A program made the translations under genes and the position numbers. The notes beneath the pieces are model-generated. The model was not told the DNA's origin, did no database searches, and saw only the letters and a program-made list of their open reading frames with translations. Below, one piece after another: positions 7,505-15,157 of a DNA stretch of 64,000 bases. How positions within the stretch are numbered: the first letter of the stretch is position 1; each line of letters starts with the position of its first letter. This DNA comes from Desulfatibacillum aliphaticivorans DSM 15576. Lineage in GTDB: Bacteria; Desulfobacterota; Desulfobacteria; Desulfobacterales; Desulfatibacillaceae. The stretch lies in contig NZ_AUCT01000011.1 in assembly GCF_000429905.1 (NCBI RefSeq), positions 1 through 64,000 on the forward strand. Reading direction: 5' to 3'.

Positions 7505-9619
7505 ATGAAGCGGGCCCGGGTTGAAATATTCCCCCATCACCTGGAAGGATCCGGGGGAAAAGGCCGTGCACAGGATGATGGCGCCGTGTTTGAAACGCTT
7601 TACAACAAGACTCCGGTAATGATGCAGGCCCTGGACGTCCAGGGGAACATCATCAGCGTCAATGACTATTGGCTTGTCAACCTGGAGCTTTCCAGGGCCG
7701 AAGTCCTGGGACGCCCCTTGCTTGATTTTCTCAGCCCCGAATCCCGCATGCATGCGGCGAAGGAAGTGCTTCCGGCGCTTCAAACCGAAGGGTTTGTCTT
7801 TGATGTTGAACTGGAGTTTCAAAGCAAGCGCGGCTCGCTTCTGGAAGTTTCCTTTTCCGCGGTTAAGGACAAAACCAAGGAAGGCGTTGAATGCTTTCCC
7901 GGCTTCCTCACGGACATCACCCGCAGGCGCGCTTCCGAGAAAAAGCTGAAGTTGGATGAAGCCCGCCTGGAAGCCTTGCTTTCCTTGTCAGACCTGAAAA
8001 CCCTCGAGAACTCCTCGGAACAGGAAATGATCCAAAAGATCCTGGAGGACGCCGTACTCCTCACGGAAAGCGAAGGGGGCTACTTCCACTTTGTGAACCA
8101 GGATCAGGTCAATATTGAGCTTTTTACCTGGTCCAAATCCGTCAGAAATCAATGCAAAGCCCCCCGGGACCATAAATACGCCTTGCATGAGGCGGGCATA
8201 TGGGCCGACTGCATCAGAACCGGCGTTCCCCAGATCCACAACGACTACCCCAGTCATCCTTTAAAAAAGGGCTATCCGGAGGGCCACATTCCCATCCGCA
8301 GGCACATGAGCGTTCCTATTTTCGATCGGGAAGCCATGATAGCCATCGTGGGGGTGGCCAACAAGGAAGAGCCTTACGACGAATCCGACGTTCGCCAGTT
8401 GACCCTCTTCGCCCAGGCCTTATGGAATCATATCCGGGACAAACGGAGCCGGGAAGAGACCAAAGCCCTGGAATTGAGGCTCAGGCAATCCCAAAAAATG
8501 GAAGCCATGGGCGCCCTGGCCGGGGGCATCGCCCACGACTTTAACAACATCCTGGCGCCCATCATCGGCTACACGGAAATGGAGCTGGACGAGGCCATCA
8601 GCGAGCAAAGGCCCCATGACGGCCTGGAGGCCATTCTCAAAGCCAGCTACCGCGCCAGGGATCTGGTCAAACAAATCCTGACATTCAGCCGCGGCGCCGA
8701 GCATGAAATGGGGCCGGTGCGCATCCAGAGCATTATCAAGGAATCCATCAAGCTCATCCGCTCCTCCTTTCCGTCCACCATCAACATCTCCCAGATGATC
8801 GACGAAAAGTGCGGACCGGTCCTGGCCGACCCCACGCAGATTCACCAGATCATCATGAATCTCTGCACCAATTCGCTCCACGCCATGCAGGATCGGGGCG
8901 GCTCCCTGGATATCAGCCTGCGGGAGATGGAAGTGCACTCGCCGGATCTGTCCCTGTTCCCCAATCTCATGGAGGGCAAGCACCTGCGCCTGGCCATCAG
9001 CGATACGGGCAGGGGTATGGAGCGGGAAACCATGGAGCGAATTTTCGAGCCTTATTTCACCACCAAAGCCAAAGAGGAAGGAACCGGGCTCGGCCTTTCC
9101 GTGGTGCACGGCATTGTCACCAGCATCAACGGCGCCGTCAAAGTCTATTCGGAGCCCGGCAAAGGCTCATCATTCCATGTCCTGCTGCCCGTCATGCAAT
9201 CCGCCGAACCTGAAGTGGACTTGGAGCCCCTGGACGCCATTCCCCACGGAAATGAAAGAATCCTGGTGGTGGACGACGAGGAAATGATGGTAACAATGGT
9301 AGAAAGCATGCTGGAACGGCTCGGATACACGGCTGAATGCGCCACCAGATCCACCGACGCCCTGGCCTTGTTCAAAGCCGATCCCCATGCTTACGACGCT
9401 TTGTTCACCGACCTGACCATGCCGGGATTCACCGGCATCCAGCTTGCGCAAAAATGCAAGGAAATCCGGCCGGACCTGCCTGTGGTGCTGTGCACGGGAT
9501 TCAGCGAAAGAACCACCGGTCATATCATCGACAGCGTGGGCATAAACGTCACGATGAACAAGCCCATTGTGATTCGCGATCTCGCAATGGCCTTGCGTGA
9601 AGCCCTGGACCGCCCCTAA
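7505..9619 (+). CDS. Hybrid sensor histidine kinase (PAS-GAF-HisKA-HATPase-REC)
   Basis: This 704-aa protein has a PAS domain (about residues 20-145), a GAF domain (about 165-315), a HisKA H-box LAGGIAHDFNNILAPIIGY with the phospho-accepting His, a HATPase (DTGRGM, GTGLGLSVVHGI) and a C-terminal receiver domain with DDEE and the acceptor Asp in FTDLTMPG. No membrane segment is seen, so it is probably a cytosolic sensor. The ATG at 7505 has GGTGGAG 5 nt upstream; a TTG at 7484 would add seven residues. No partner regulator lies next to it. The input signal is unknown. Confidence 0.92.
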   Translation: MKRARVEIFPHHLEGSGGKGRAQDDGAVFETLYNKTPVMMQALDVQGNIISVNDYWLVNLELSRAEVLGRPLLDFLSPESRMHAAKEVLPALQTEGFVFDVELEFQSKRGSLLEVSFSAVKDKTKEGVECFPGFLTDITRRRASEKKLKLDEARLEALLSLSDLKTLENSSEQEMIQKILEDAVLLTESEGGYFHFVNQDQVNIELFTWSKSVRNQCKAPRDHKYALHEAGIWADCIRTGVPQIHNDYPSHPLKKGYPEGHIPIRRHMSVPIFDREAMIAIVGVANKEEPYDESDVRQLTLFAQALWNHIRDKRSREETKALELRLRQSQKMEAMGALAGGIAHDFNNILAPIIGYTEMELDEAISEQRPHDGLEAILKASYRARDLVKQILTFSRGAEHEMGPVRIQSIIKESIKLIRSSFPSTINISQMIDEKCGPVLADPTQIHQIIMNLCTNSLHAMQDRGGSLDISLREMEVHSPDLSLFPNLMEGKHLRLAISDTGRGMERETMERIFEPYFTTKAKEEGTGLGLSVVHGIVTSINGAVKVYSEPGKGSSFHVLLPVMQSAEPEVDLEPLDAIPHGNERILVVDDEEMMVTMVESMLERLGYTAECATRSTDALALFKADPHAYDALFTDLTMPGFTGIQLAQKCKEIRPDLPVVLCTGFSERTTGHIIDSVGINVTMNKPIVIRDLAMALREALDRP

Positions 9620-9649
9620 CCTCCCCATCGCGCCCCCTAAGAGGCTGTT

Positions 9650-10297
9650 ATGAAAAATGACCTGCAGGGCCTTTCCCCCTTTCTAATGTCCGCCGTGCTA
9701 ATCCTGGGCATTTGCTTTTTCTCCTTTTTAAAATACCGCCATTGGAGCGGACCGGCCCTCTCCCTTGGCCTTCTTATGTCCGCGGCATACATCCTGTGGC
9801 TGATTGTGGAGGCCGGGACGTCCGTGCGCGATAAAAAGGCCGGCAAAACGGAAAAGGACAAAGGAACCCTGGAATGGTACGCCTTCTCCCAGGGCGGAGT
9901 CATCCTGACGGCGCTGGGCTTTTCCACGCCATGGCAGGAGGGGTCCCCCTGGATGGTCCTGGGTCTGCTGATTTTCGCCTCCGGGGTTTTGTTCCGCCAA
10001 TGGGCGGTCCGGGAATTGGGGGCCTTTTACTCCCATCGGGTGCGCATTCGAAACGAACACCAAGTCATCCAAACCGGCCCCTACAGGTGGGTGCGTCATC
10101 CGGCCTACTCGGGCATGATCCTGGCCCATATGGGCGTGGTTCTTTTTTTCGGAACCCTTCCCAGCCTGGTTTTTCTGTGTTTGCTGATCGCCGCCATAGT
10201 CTCCCGGATTCGCGTGGAGGAAGCGGCGTTAGCCGATTTGACCGGCTACAAGGAGTTTTGCGACAATAAAAAACGTTTGGCCCCCTTGATCTGGTAG
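9650..10297 (+). CDS. Isoprenylcysteine carboxyl methyltransferase-like membrane protein
   Basis: This 215-aa integral membrane protein has about five hydrophobic segments. Its C-terminal half has the ICMT/PEMT signature: GAFYSHRVRI, then TGPYRWVRHPAYSGM and a terminal RVEEAAL...GYKEFCDNKKRLAPLIW. In characterised relatives this fold binds S-adenosylmethionine and methylates lipids or prenyl-cysteine; the bacterial substrate is unknown. It starts 30 nt after the kinase gene with an AAGAGG ribosome site. Confidence 0.82.
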   Translation: MKNDLQGLSPFLMSAVLILGICFFSFLKYRHWSGPALSLGLLMSAAYILWLIVEAGTSVRDKKAGKTEKDKGTLEWYAFSQGGVILTALGFSTPWQEGSPWMVLGLLIFASGVLFRQWAVRELGAFYSHRVRIRNEHQVIQTGPYRWVRHPAYSGMILAHMGVVLFFGTLPSLVFLCLLIAAIVSRIRVEEAALADLTGYKEFCDNKKRLAPLIW

Positions 10298-10326
10298 CGG
10301 GGATAAATCCTTCCGGCGGCGAAGCC

Positions 10327-11085
10327 ATGCTGACTGCATCCGTCAAAATTCTTAAAAACGCTTTTCTGGACGCTCTGTATCCGCCCAAATGCGCGGCGTG
10401 CGGGGAGTTCATCCCCGAAGCTCCGCCCTCCCCTCTTCCCAAATTCCTGTGCCCGGATTGTCTGATGGATTACACCCCCGCGGCCTCCCCGTTATGCCTG
10501 AAATGCGGCATGCCCTTTGTCTCCCCCGAAGGGCCGGACCATTTGTGCGGCGGCTGCCTGGAAAAGAAAAGCCGATTCAACAAGGCCCGGGCCGCGGGCG
10601 TCTACGACGGCCCCTTGCGCACCGCCATCCATCGCCTGAAGTACAATCAAAAGACCGCCCTGGCAGCGCCCATGGGCGGCATGCTGGAGCAAGCGTACCT
10701 AAACCATTACGGCGCAGGAAGCGCGGACCTGGCCGTCCCGGTTCCTTTGCACGCAAAAAGGCTGCGGCAAAGGGGTTTCAACCAGGCCCTTGTTCTGGTA
10801 AAACATTGGGGAAGGAAAAATGGACAGTTTCCGCCCGTGGAAGCCGGGGCTCTTGCCCGGGTGCGCTGGACCCAAACCCAGGCCGGGCTCAAAGCCAAAG
10901 AGCGCGCCAAAAACATACGGGGCGCCTTTGCCGTGGTCAGGCCGGATTTGGTTCGCGGCAAAACCGTGCTCCTGGTGGACGACGTTTTCACCACCGGCGC
11001 CACGGCCAACGAGTGCGCCAAAGCGCTCTTGAAAGCCGGCGCAAAAAAAGTGGACGTCCTCACCCTGGCGGTGGTGGTGCGGTAA
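10327..11085 (+). CDS. comF: ComF family phosphoribosyltransferase-like protein
   Basis: This 252-aa protein has an N-terminal zinc-ribbon (Cys pairs in PPKCAACGEF, LCPDCL, LCLKCGMPF and CGGCLEKK) and a C-terminal phosphoribosyltransferase fold with the PRPP loop VLLVDDVFTTGATANECAK. ComF proteins take part in DNA uptake or in DNA and nucleotide processes; the exact reaction is not settled. Both modules are complete. It leads a run of closely spaced genes (nitrilase, rfaE2, pgeF). Confidence 0.9.
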   Translation: MLTASVKILKNAFLDALYPPKCAACGEFIPEAPPSPLPKFLCPDCLMDYTPAASPLCLKCGMPFVSPEGPDHLCGGCLEKKSRFNKARAAGVYDGPLRTAIHRLKYNQKTALAAPMGGMLEQAYLNHYGAGSADLAVPVPLHAKRLRQRGFNQALVLVKHWGRKNGQFPPVEAGALARVRWTQTQAGLKAKERAKNIRGAFAVVRPDLVRGKTVLLVDDVFTTGATANECAKALLKAGAKKVDVLTLAVVVR

Positions 11086-11104
11086 TTCTTTTTAAAAAGG
11101 AAAC

Positions 11105-11908
11105 ATGGTGCAAAAACCTAAAATCGGCCTTGTTCAATTCGACGTCAAGCTGGGAAATCCCCGGGCAAACATCGACCACGTCAGGCGGGCGATCCAGGAT
11201 CTGGCGGACCAGGGCGTCAACCTGGCCGTGCTGCCGGAAATGTGGTCCTGCGGGTTTGATTATTCCGCGTTAAAGGAGCACGCCGCCCAAACGCCCGCCG
11301 TCCTGGACGAATTATGCAGCCTGACGGAGAATCTTAACCTGGCCGTCTCAGGAACCATGCCGGAACTGACGCCCGAAGGGGTGTACAACACCCACTATTA
11401 CATCAACGAAAAAGGAAGCGTGCAGGCTGAATATCGCAAGGTGCACCGGTTCACTCCGGCGGGCGAAGGCGAGTTTGAGCCGGGCGCCCGGTCCGTGCTG
11501 GCGGCCGCTCCCTGGGGAAAAACCGGTCTGCTCACCTGTTACGACCTGCGTTTTCCCGAACAAAGCCGGGCTCTGGTCCTGGCAGGGGCGATCGTGCTGA
11601 TCGTCTCCGCCCAATGGCCCGCCGTGAGAATCAGGCATTGGGACGTGCTGCTGCAAGCCCGGGCCGTGGAAAACCAGGCCTTTGTCATCGCCTGCAACCG
11701 GTGCGGCAAGGATCCGGAGCTTGTTTACGGAGGCCGGTCCGCCGTCATTTCCCCGTGGGGCGAGGTTATAGCCGGCGCCGGAGGCGGGGAGACTTTGCTG
11801 ACGGCCGCCCTTAACCTGGATGAAGTGAAGGACTTTCGCACCAGAATCCCCTGCCTGGAACATCGAATTCCGGAGGCTTATGATCTCGAAAATATTGTCG
11901 AAAAATGA
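11105..11908 (+). CDS. Carbon-nitrogen hydrolase (nitrilase superfamily)
   Basis: This 267-aa enzyme shows the nitrilase Glu-Lys-Cys triad: Glu in LPEMWSCGFD, Lys in YRKVHRF and Cys in LTCYDLRFPE. The length and the CYDLRFPE motif fit the omega-amidase/YafV branch, which hydrolyses omega-amides such as 2-oxoglutaramate in metabolite repair. The substrate here is inferred. It begins 19 nt after comF and its end overlaps rfaE2 by 29 nt. Confidence 0.88.
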   Translation: MVQKPKIGLVQFDVKLGNPRANIDHVRRAIQDLADQGVNLAVLPEMWSCGFDYSALKEHAAQTPAVLDELCSLTENLNLAVSGTMPELTPEGVYNTHYYINEKGSVQAEYRKVHRFTPAGEGEFEPGARSVLAAAPWGKTGLLTCYDLRFPEQSRALVLAGAIVLIVSAQWPAVRIRHWDVLLQARAVENQAFVIACNRCGKDPELVYGGRSAVISPWGEVIAGAGGGETLLTAALNLDEVKDFRTRIPCLEHRIPEAYDLENIVEK

Positions 11909-12356
11909 ACTGATTAAAGCTGTTGAAAAAGCCAAGGCGAAAAACAAAACCGTGGTCTTCACCAACGGATGCTTTGACATCCTCCACGTGGGCCACGTGC
12001 GCTATCTGGCCGAGGCCAAAAGCCAGGGCGACGTCCTGGTTCTGGGCCTGAATTCGGATCGGTCCGTGCGGGAAATCAAAGGCCCCAAACGCCCTATTGT
12101 TCCCGAAGCGGAACGCGCCGAGGTTTTAGCCGCCCTGGAGTCCATTGATTTTATATCCCTGTTTGACGAGCCGGACCCGCTGGATCTCATCCTGGCCGTC
12201 ATGCCCCAGGTTTTGGTCAAGGGCGCGGACTGGCCCGAAGACCAGATCATCGGCGCCAGGGAGGTCAAAGAGGCTGGAGGCAAAGTCGTGAGGGTGGATC
12301 TGGCGGAAGGCGCTTCCACCACTAATATCATCCAAAAAATATTGGATCAGGGGTAG
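11880..12356 (+). CDS. rfaE2: D-glycero-beta-D-manno-heptose 1-phosphate adenylyltransferase (RfaE domain II)
   Basis: At 158 aa this is the free-standing nucleotidyltransferase half of HldE/RfaE. The motifs FTNGCFDILHVGHVRYLAEA and GLNSDRSVREIKGPKRPI are diagnostic. It activates heptose phosphate for ADP-heptose and LPS inner core, which supports a Gram-negative host. GGAGG lies just before the ATG, inside the nitrilase gene. The kinase half (RfaE domain I) is not in this window. Confidence 0.92.
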   Translation: MISKILSKNELIKAVEKAKAKNKTVVFTNGCFDILHVGHVRYLAEAKSQGDVLVLGLNSDRSVREIKGPKRPIVPEAERAEVLAALESIDFISLFDEPDPLDLILAVMPQVLVKGADWPEDQIIGAREVKEAGGKVVRVDLAEGASTTNIIQKILDQG

Positions 12357-12360
12357 GGCC

Positions 12361-13140
12361 ATGCTGGAACCGGGAAAAAACGGAACCCAACTGGTGCGCA
12401 CTCCGGGGCTGAGCCGCTTTGACGAGATTGATCACGGTTTTTTTTCCAGGCACGGAGGAGTCAGCCAGGGGGAATTGGCCTCCCTGAACATCGGAACCGC
12501 GGTGAACGACGATCCGGACCTTGTGGCGAAAAACAGGCTGGCCATTGCCCGGGCCATGGGCGCCGATCGCCTGGCTTTCGTCAAGCAGGTGCACGGCAAG
12601 GAGGTGGTCGTCTTAGACTCGAAGCCGGATCCAAGCTCGGACCCGCTTTGGCAGACGAACCTGGAGGCCGACGCCATAGTCACCAACCTGCCCGGCGTGT
12701 TTTGCGCCATCGCCGTGGCCGATTGCCAGCCCATATTGCTTTACGATCCCGAAAAAAAGGCGGTGGGCGCAGTGCATAGCGGGTGGCGGGGCAGCTTGCA
12801 GAATATTGCGGCTCACGCCGTGGAAGCCATGGTCCAAGCCTTTGGATGCAACCCTGCCGGCATGATCGCCGCCATCGGCCCTTCCCTGGGCGCCTGTTGC
12901 GCGGAGTTCATCCATTATAGAACGGAAATTCCCGAGGAATTCTGGAAGTACAAAGACGAAAAGGACCATTTTGACTTTTGGGCCGTCACCCGCGACCAAC
13001 TGACGGCGGCGGGACTGGAAGGCCGAAACATCGACTGCGCAAACATCTGCACCAAATGCACGCCGGAGCATTTTTTCTCGTACAGGGCGAGCCATGCATC
13101 GGGCCGCTTCGCCGGAGTCATAGGACTCAAGCCCGCGTAA
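12361..13140 (+). CDS. pgeF: PgeF/YfiH family peptidoglycan editing factor (laccase domain)
   Basis: This 259-aa protein has the Cu-oxidase_4 metal site residues: HGGVSQGE at the N-terminus, KQVHGKEVVV, ADCQPILLYDP and GAVHSGWRGSLQNI. Relatives act as purine nucleoside phosphorylases or multicopper polyphenol oxidases, and E. coli PgeF prevents Ser misincorporation into peptidoglycan. It starts 4 nt after rfaE2, so it belongs to the comF operon. Confidence 0.9.
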   Translation: MLEPGKNGTQLVRTPGLSRFDEIDHGFFSRHGGVSQGELASLNIGTAVNDDPDLVAKNRLAIARAMGADRLAFVKQVHGKEVVVLDSKPDPSSDPLWQTNLEADAIVTNLPGVFCAIAVADCQPILLYDPEKKAVGAVHSGWRGSLQNIAAHAVEAMVQAFGCNPAGMIAAIGPSLGACCAEFIHYRTEIPEEFWKYKDEKDHFDFWAVTRDQLTAAGLEGRNIDCANICTKCTPEHFFSYRASHASGRFAGVIGLKPA

Positions 13141-13211
13141 AAGAGTATCGACTTACAAACCGGGTTCTGCTAATCTTAAGGGGTTAATTCTACTTAACGG
13201 GAGAGCATGCC

Positions 13212-14012
13212 TTGAAATTATTCGACACAACCGCCCTGGTCCTGGAAAACAAGGAAATCCAGCCTGGATATTTTCGCATGGAACTGGCCGCCAATGACAT
13301 CGCCTGCGCCTCGGCGCCCGGCCAGTTTGTGATGGTCAGCCCCGGCGACTCCATACAGCCATTGCTGCGCAGGCCCTTTTGCGTCCATGACGTGAAAGAA
13401 GGAGCCGACGCGAAATGGGTTCTGACCATCCTGTTTGTCGTGATCGGGGAAGGCACCCGAATTCTATCCCGGAAAACGCCCGGAGAGACAGTGCAGGTGC
13501 TGGGGCCTTTGGGCAAAGGATTCTCGTTGAATACGGACACGGAGGAATGCCTGCTTGTCGCCGGAGGCATTGGTACGGCCCCCATGGTGTTTTTGGCCAG
13601 GTATCTGGCCCAGGAGTTCAGCCCGGTTTCATGCAAGGTGCTGTTGGGCGCCAGGACGGCCAACGACGTGCTATGCCGGGACGTGTTCGAGCAGATCGGC
13701 CTGGAAGTGCAGGCAGCCACCGAAGACGGAGGCCTGGGCGCCAAGGGCTTGGTCACGGCCCTGCTGGACAAGGCCTTGGAGGGAGATGCAGCCAGGCAAA
13801 TTTTCACCTGCGGCCCCATGCCCATGCTCAAGGCGGTCGCCGCCATGGCCAAGGAGCATAATACCCCCTGCCAGGTTTCCGTGGAAGCCGCCATGGCCTG
13901 CGGGATGGGCGCCTGCCTGGGGTGCGCCCTGCCTAAAAAGGAAGGCCAGGCCAAGCATCTGCACGCCTGCATGGACGGTCCGGTCCTGGACGCCAAGCTG
14001 TTGTGGAGTTGA
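13212..14012 (+). CDS. pyrK: Dihydroorotate dehydrogenase electron transfer subunit PyrK-like
   Basis: This 266-aa flavoprotein has the FAD-binding motif LLRRPFCVHD, an NAD-binding domain with GGIGTAPMVFLARYL and CGPMPMLKAV, and a C-terminal [2Fe-2S] ligand set in ACGMGACLGCALPK plus HACMDG. PyrK passes electrons from PyrD (type 1B) to NAD. The start is TTG at 13212 with GGGAGAG 6 nt upstream. No pyrD lies next to it; about 800 nt of non-coding DNA follows. It could serve a distant PyrD or another partner. Confidence 0.88.
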   Translation: MKLFDTTALVLENKEIQPGYFRMELAANDIACASAPGQFVMVSPGDSIQPLLRRPFCVHDVKEGADAKWVLTILFVVIGEGTRILSRKTPGETVQVLGPLGKGFSLNTDTEECLLVAGGIGTAPMVFLARYLAQEFSPVSCKVLLGARTANDVLCRDVFEQIGLEVQAATEDGGLGAKGLVTALLDKALEGDAARQIFTCGPMPMLKAVAAMAKEHNTPCQVSVEAAMACGMGACLGCALPKKEGQAKHLHACMDGPVLDAKLLWS

Positions 14013-14180
14013 ATTGCATATGAATGAGATGGAGGACGCCCCCCTCTTCTCTGCTTCTCCCTGTGGCTGACGCCAAGTTGCGTTCAAACAACTGATTGTC
14101 TTCCGAATAAAATCCTTAAGGGCGCTGGGTCCCTGCTTACAGGGATGACGGCCATGGAGATAAGCCTGCAAAAAACCGAC

Positions 14181-14252
14181 ATTTTGTTGGGTTTCGCAAG
14201 CTCCATCCAACCTGCGCCGCACAAGTTTTAGAAGGTCGGATGGTTCTGCGTT
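14181..14252 (+). repeat. Dispersed repeat, copy 1 (ATTTTGTTGGGTTTCG type)
   Basis: This segment shares ATTTTGTTGGGTTTCG, CAACCT and the TCTGCGTT end with 48426-48501. It lies in the 815-nt gap after pyrK (14013-14827), which otherwise shows no coding signal apart from the HPr promoter. Confidence 0.6.
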
Positions 14253-14656
14253 AAGTTTTTCCTGCTTAATAGGCAGGCGAAAGAAATGCCGCTTCGCCTG
14301 GTTGAAGCCTGTGTCTTTGTTCGCAGGTTCATCCGACAGTTTTTTGAGGGCAATCTTAAGAAGTGAGTAAACAGAACTGTTCCAATGATGACGCCTTGAT
14401 GCGCCGTCCGAACGCCCCTTTTTGGGCCCCAAAAAACAAATCAAGAACTCCGCCCTTGTTTCCGATTAAAAGAACTGATATCAGGCGTGGTTTTGCGGTT
14501 TCCGGTCCATGAACTTTTTCAAAAGGCGGGACCGGTTCGGTCGCGCCCCTGGATTACAGACGCAGGCGAGGGCGGCAGAGTCGCGAGGCGGGCGGCAAAG
14601 CTGGCCATATCCGGTTTGATTGACATATACCGAAGAGGGAAAACCGCCGGTTTGGA

Positions 14657-14684
14657 TTGACACCCGGGAAAGAGCCCCTATTAT
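14657..14684 (+). promoter_or_regulatory. Sigma-70 promoter for HPr-ptsI
   Basis: TTGACA (14657-14662), 16-nt spacer, TATTAT (14679-14684): a perfect -35 and a 5/6 -10, about 140 nt before the HPr start. This is among the best promoters in the window. Confidence 0.7.
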
Positions 14685-14827
14685 TAAATGACATCCAGCC
14701 GATTGCCTCCAGGCTTGAACCCGATTTTCCGCCGTTTTTTTAGGGCGCCGCATGGTTTGACATGGGCACGGATCGGTGCTAATTTATTATGTTTTGAATG
14801 CCAATGAACCAGGAACGCAACGAGTCT

Positions 14828-15100
14828 ATGCAGGAAGTTACGCTGATCATCAAAAACGAACTGGGCCTCCACGCCCGATGCGCAGCCATGGTGGCCAAGA
14901 CGGCCTCCAAGGCCAAGGGCGCCGTGTTTTTAAGCGCCAGCGGAAACACTGCCGACGCCACTGACATTCTGGACATGCTCATGCTGGCGCCCCACGCCGC
15001 CCAAGGCATGGAAATTTCCATCGCCGTCCAGGAAGCCTCGGACGCGGAAATCCTGGAGGAACTGGCCGCACTGGTCGAGGACGGATTTGGAGAATATTAG
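14828..15100 (+). CDS. ptsH: HPr family phosphocarrier protein with Asp at position 46
   Basis: This 90-aa protein carries phosphate from enzyme I. The active-site motif GLHARCA places the phospho-His exactly at residue 15 and Arg at 17 if the ATG at 14828 is used, so I chose it over ATGs at 14798 and 14804. The usual Pro18 is Cys. The regulatory Ser46 position (TADATDIL) is Asp, which resembles a permanently phosphorylated Ser46. There is also a two-residue insertion after the Ser46 helix. ptsI follows 57 nt later; no EII component is nearby, so a regulatory PTS role is plausible. Confidence 0.92.
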   Translation: MQEVTLIIKNELGLHARCAAMVAKTASKAKGAVFLSASGNTADATDILDMLMLAPHAAQGMEISIAVQEASDAEILEELAALVEDGFGEY

Positions 15101-15157
15101 GTCCGCAGAGCCCATGGCCCGACTCTGTCCCAGCGAGACCCCCCCGGGCCGAAAACA

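Noticed and set aside
14798..14830. Earlier ATG starts for HPr (14798, 14804)
   Set aside because: The ATG at 14828 puts the active His at residue 15 as in HPr proteins; the earlier starts add an unconserved lead.
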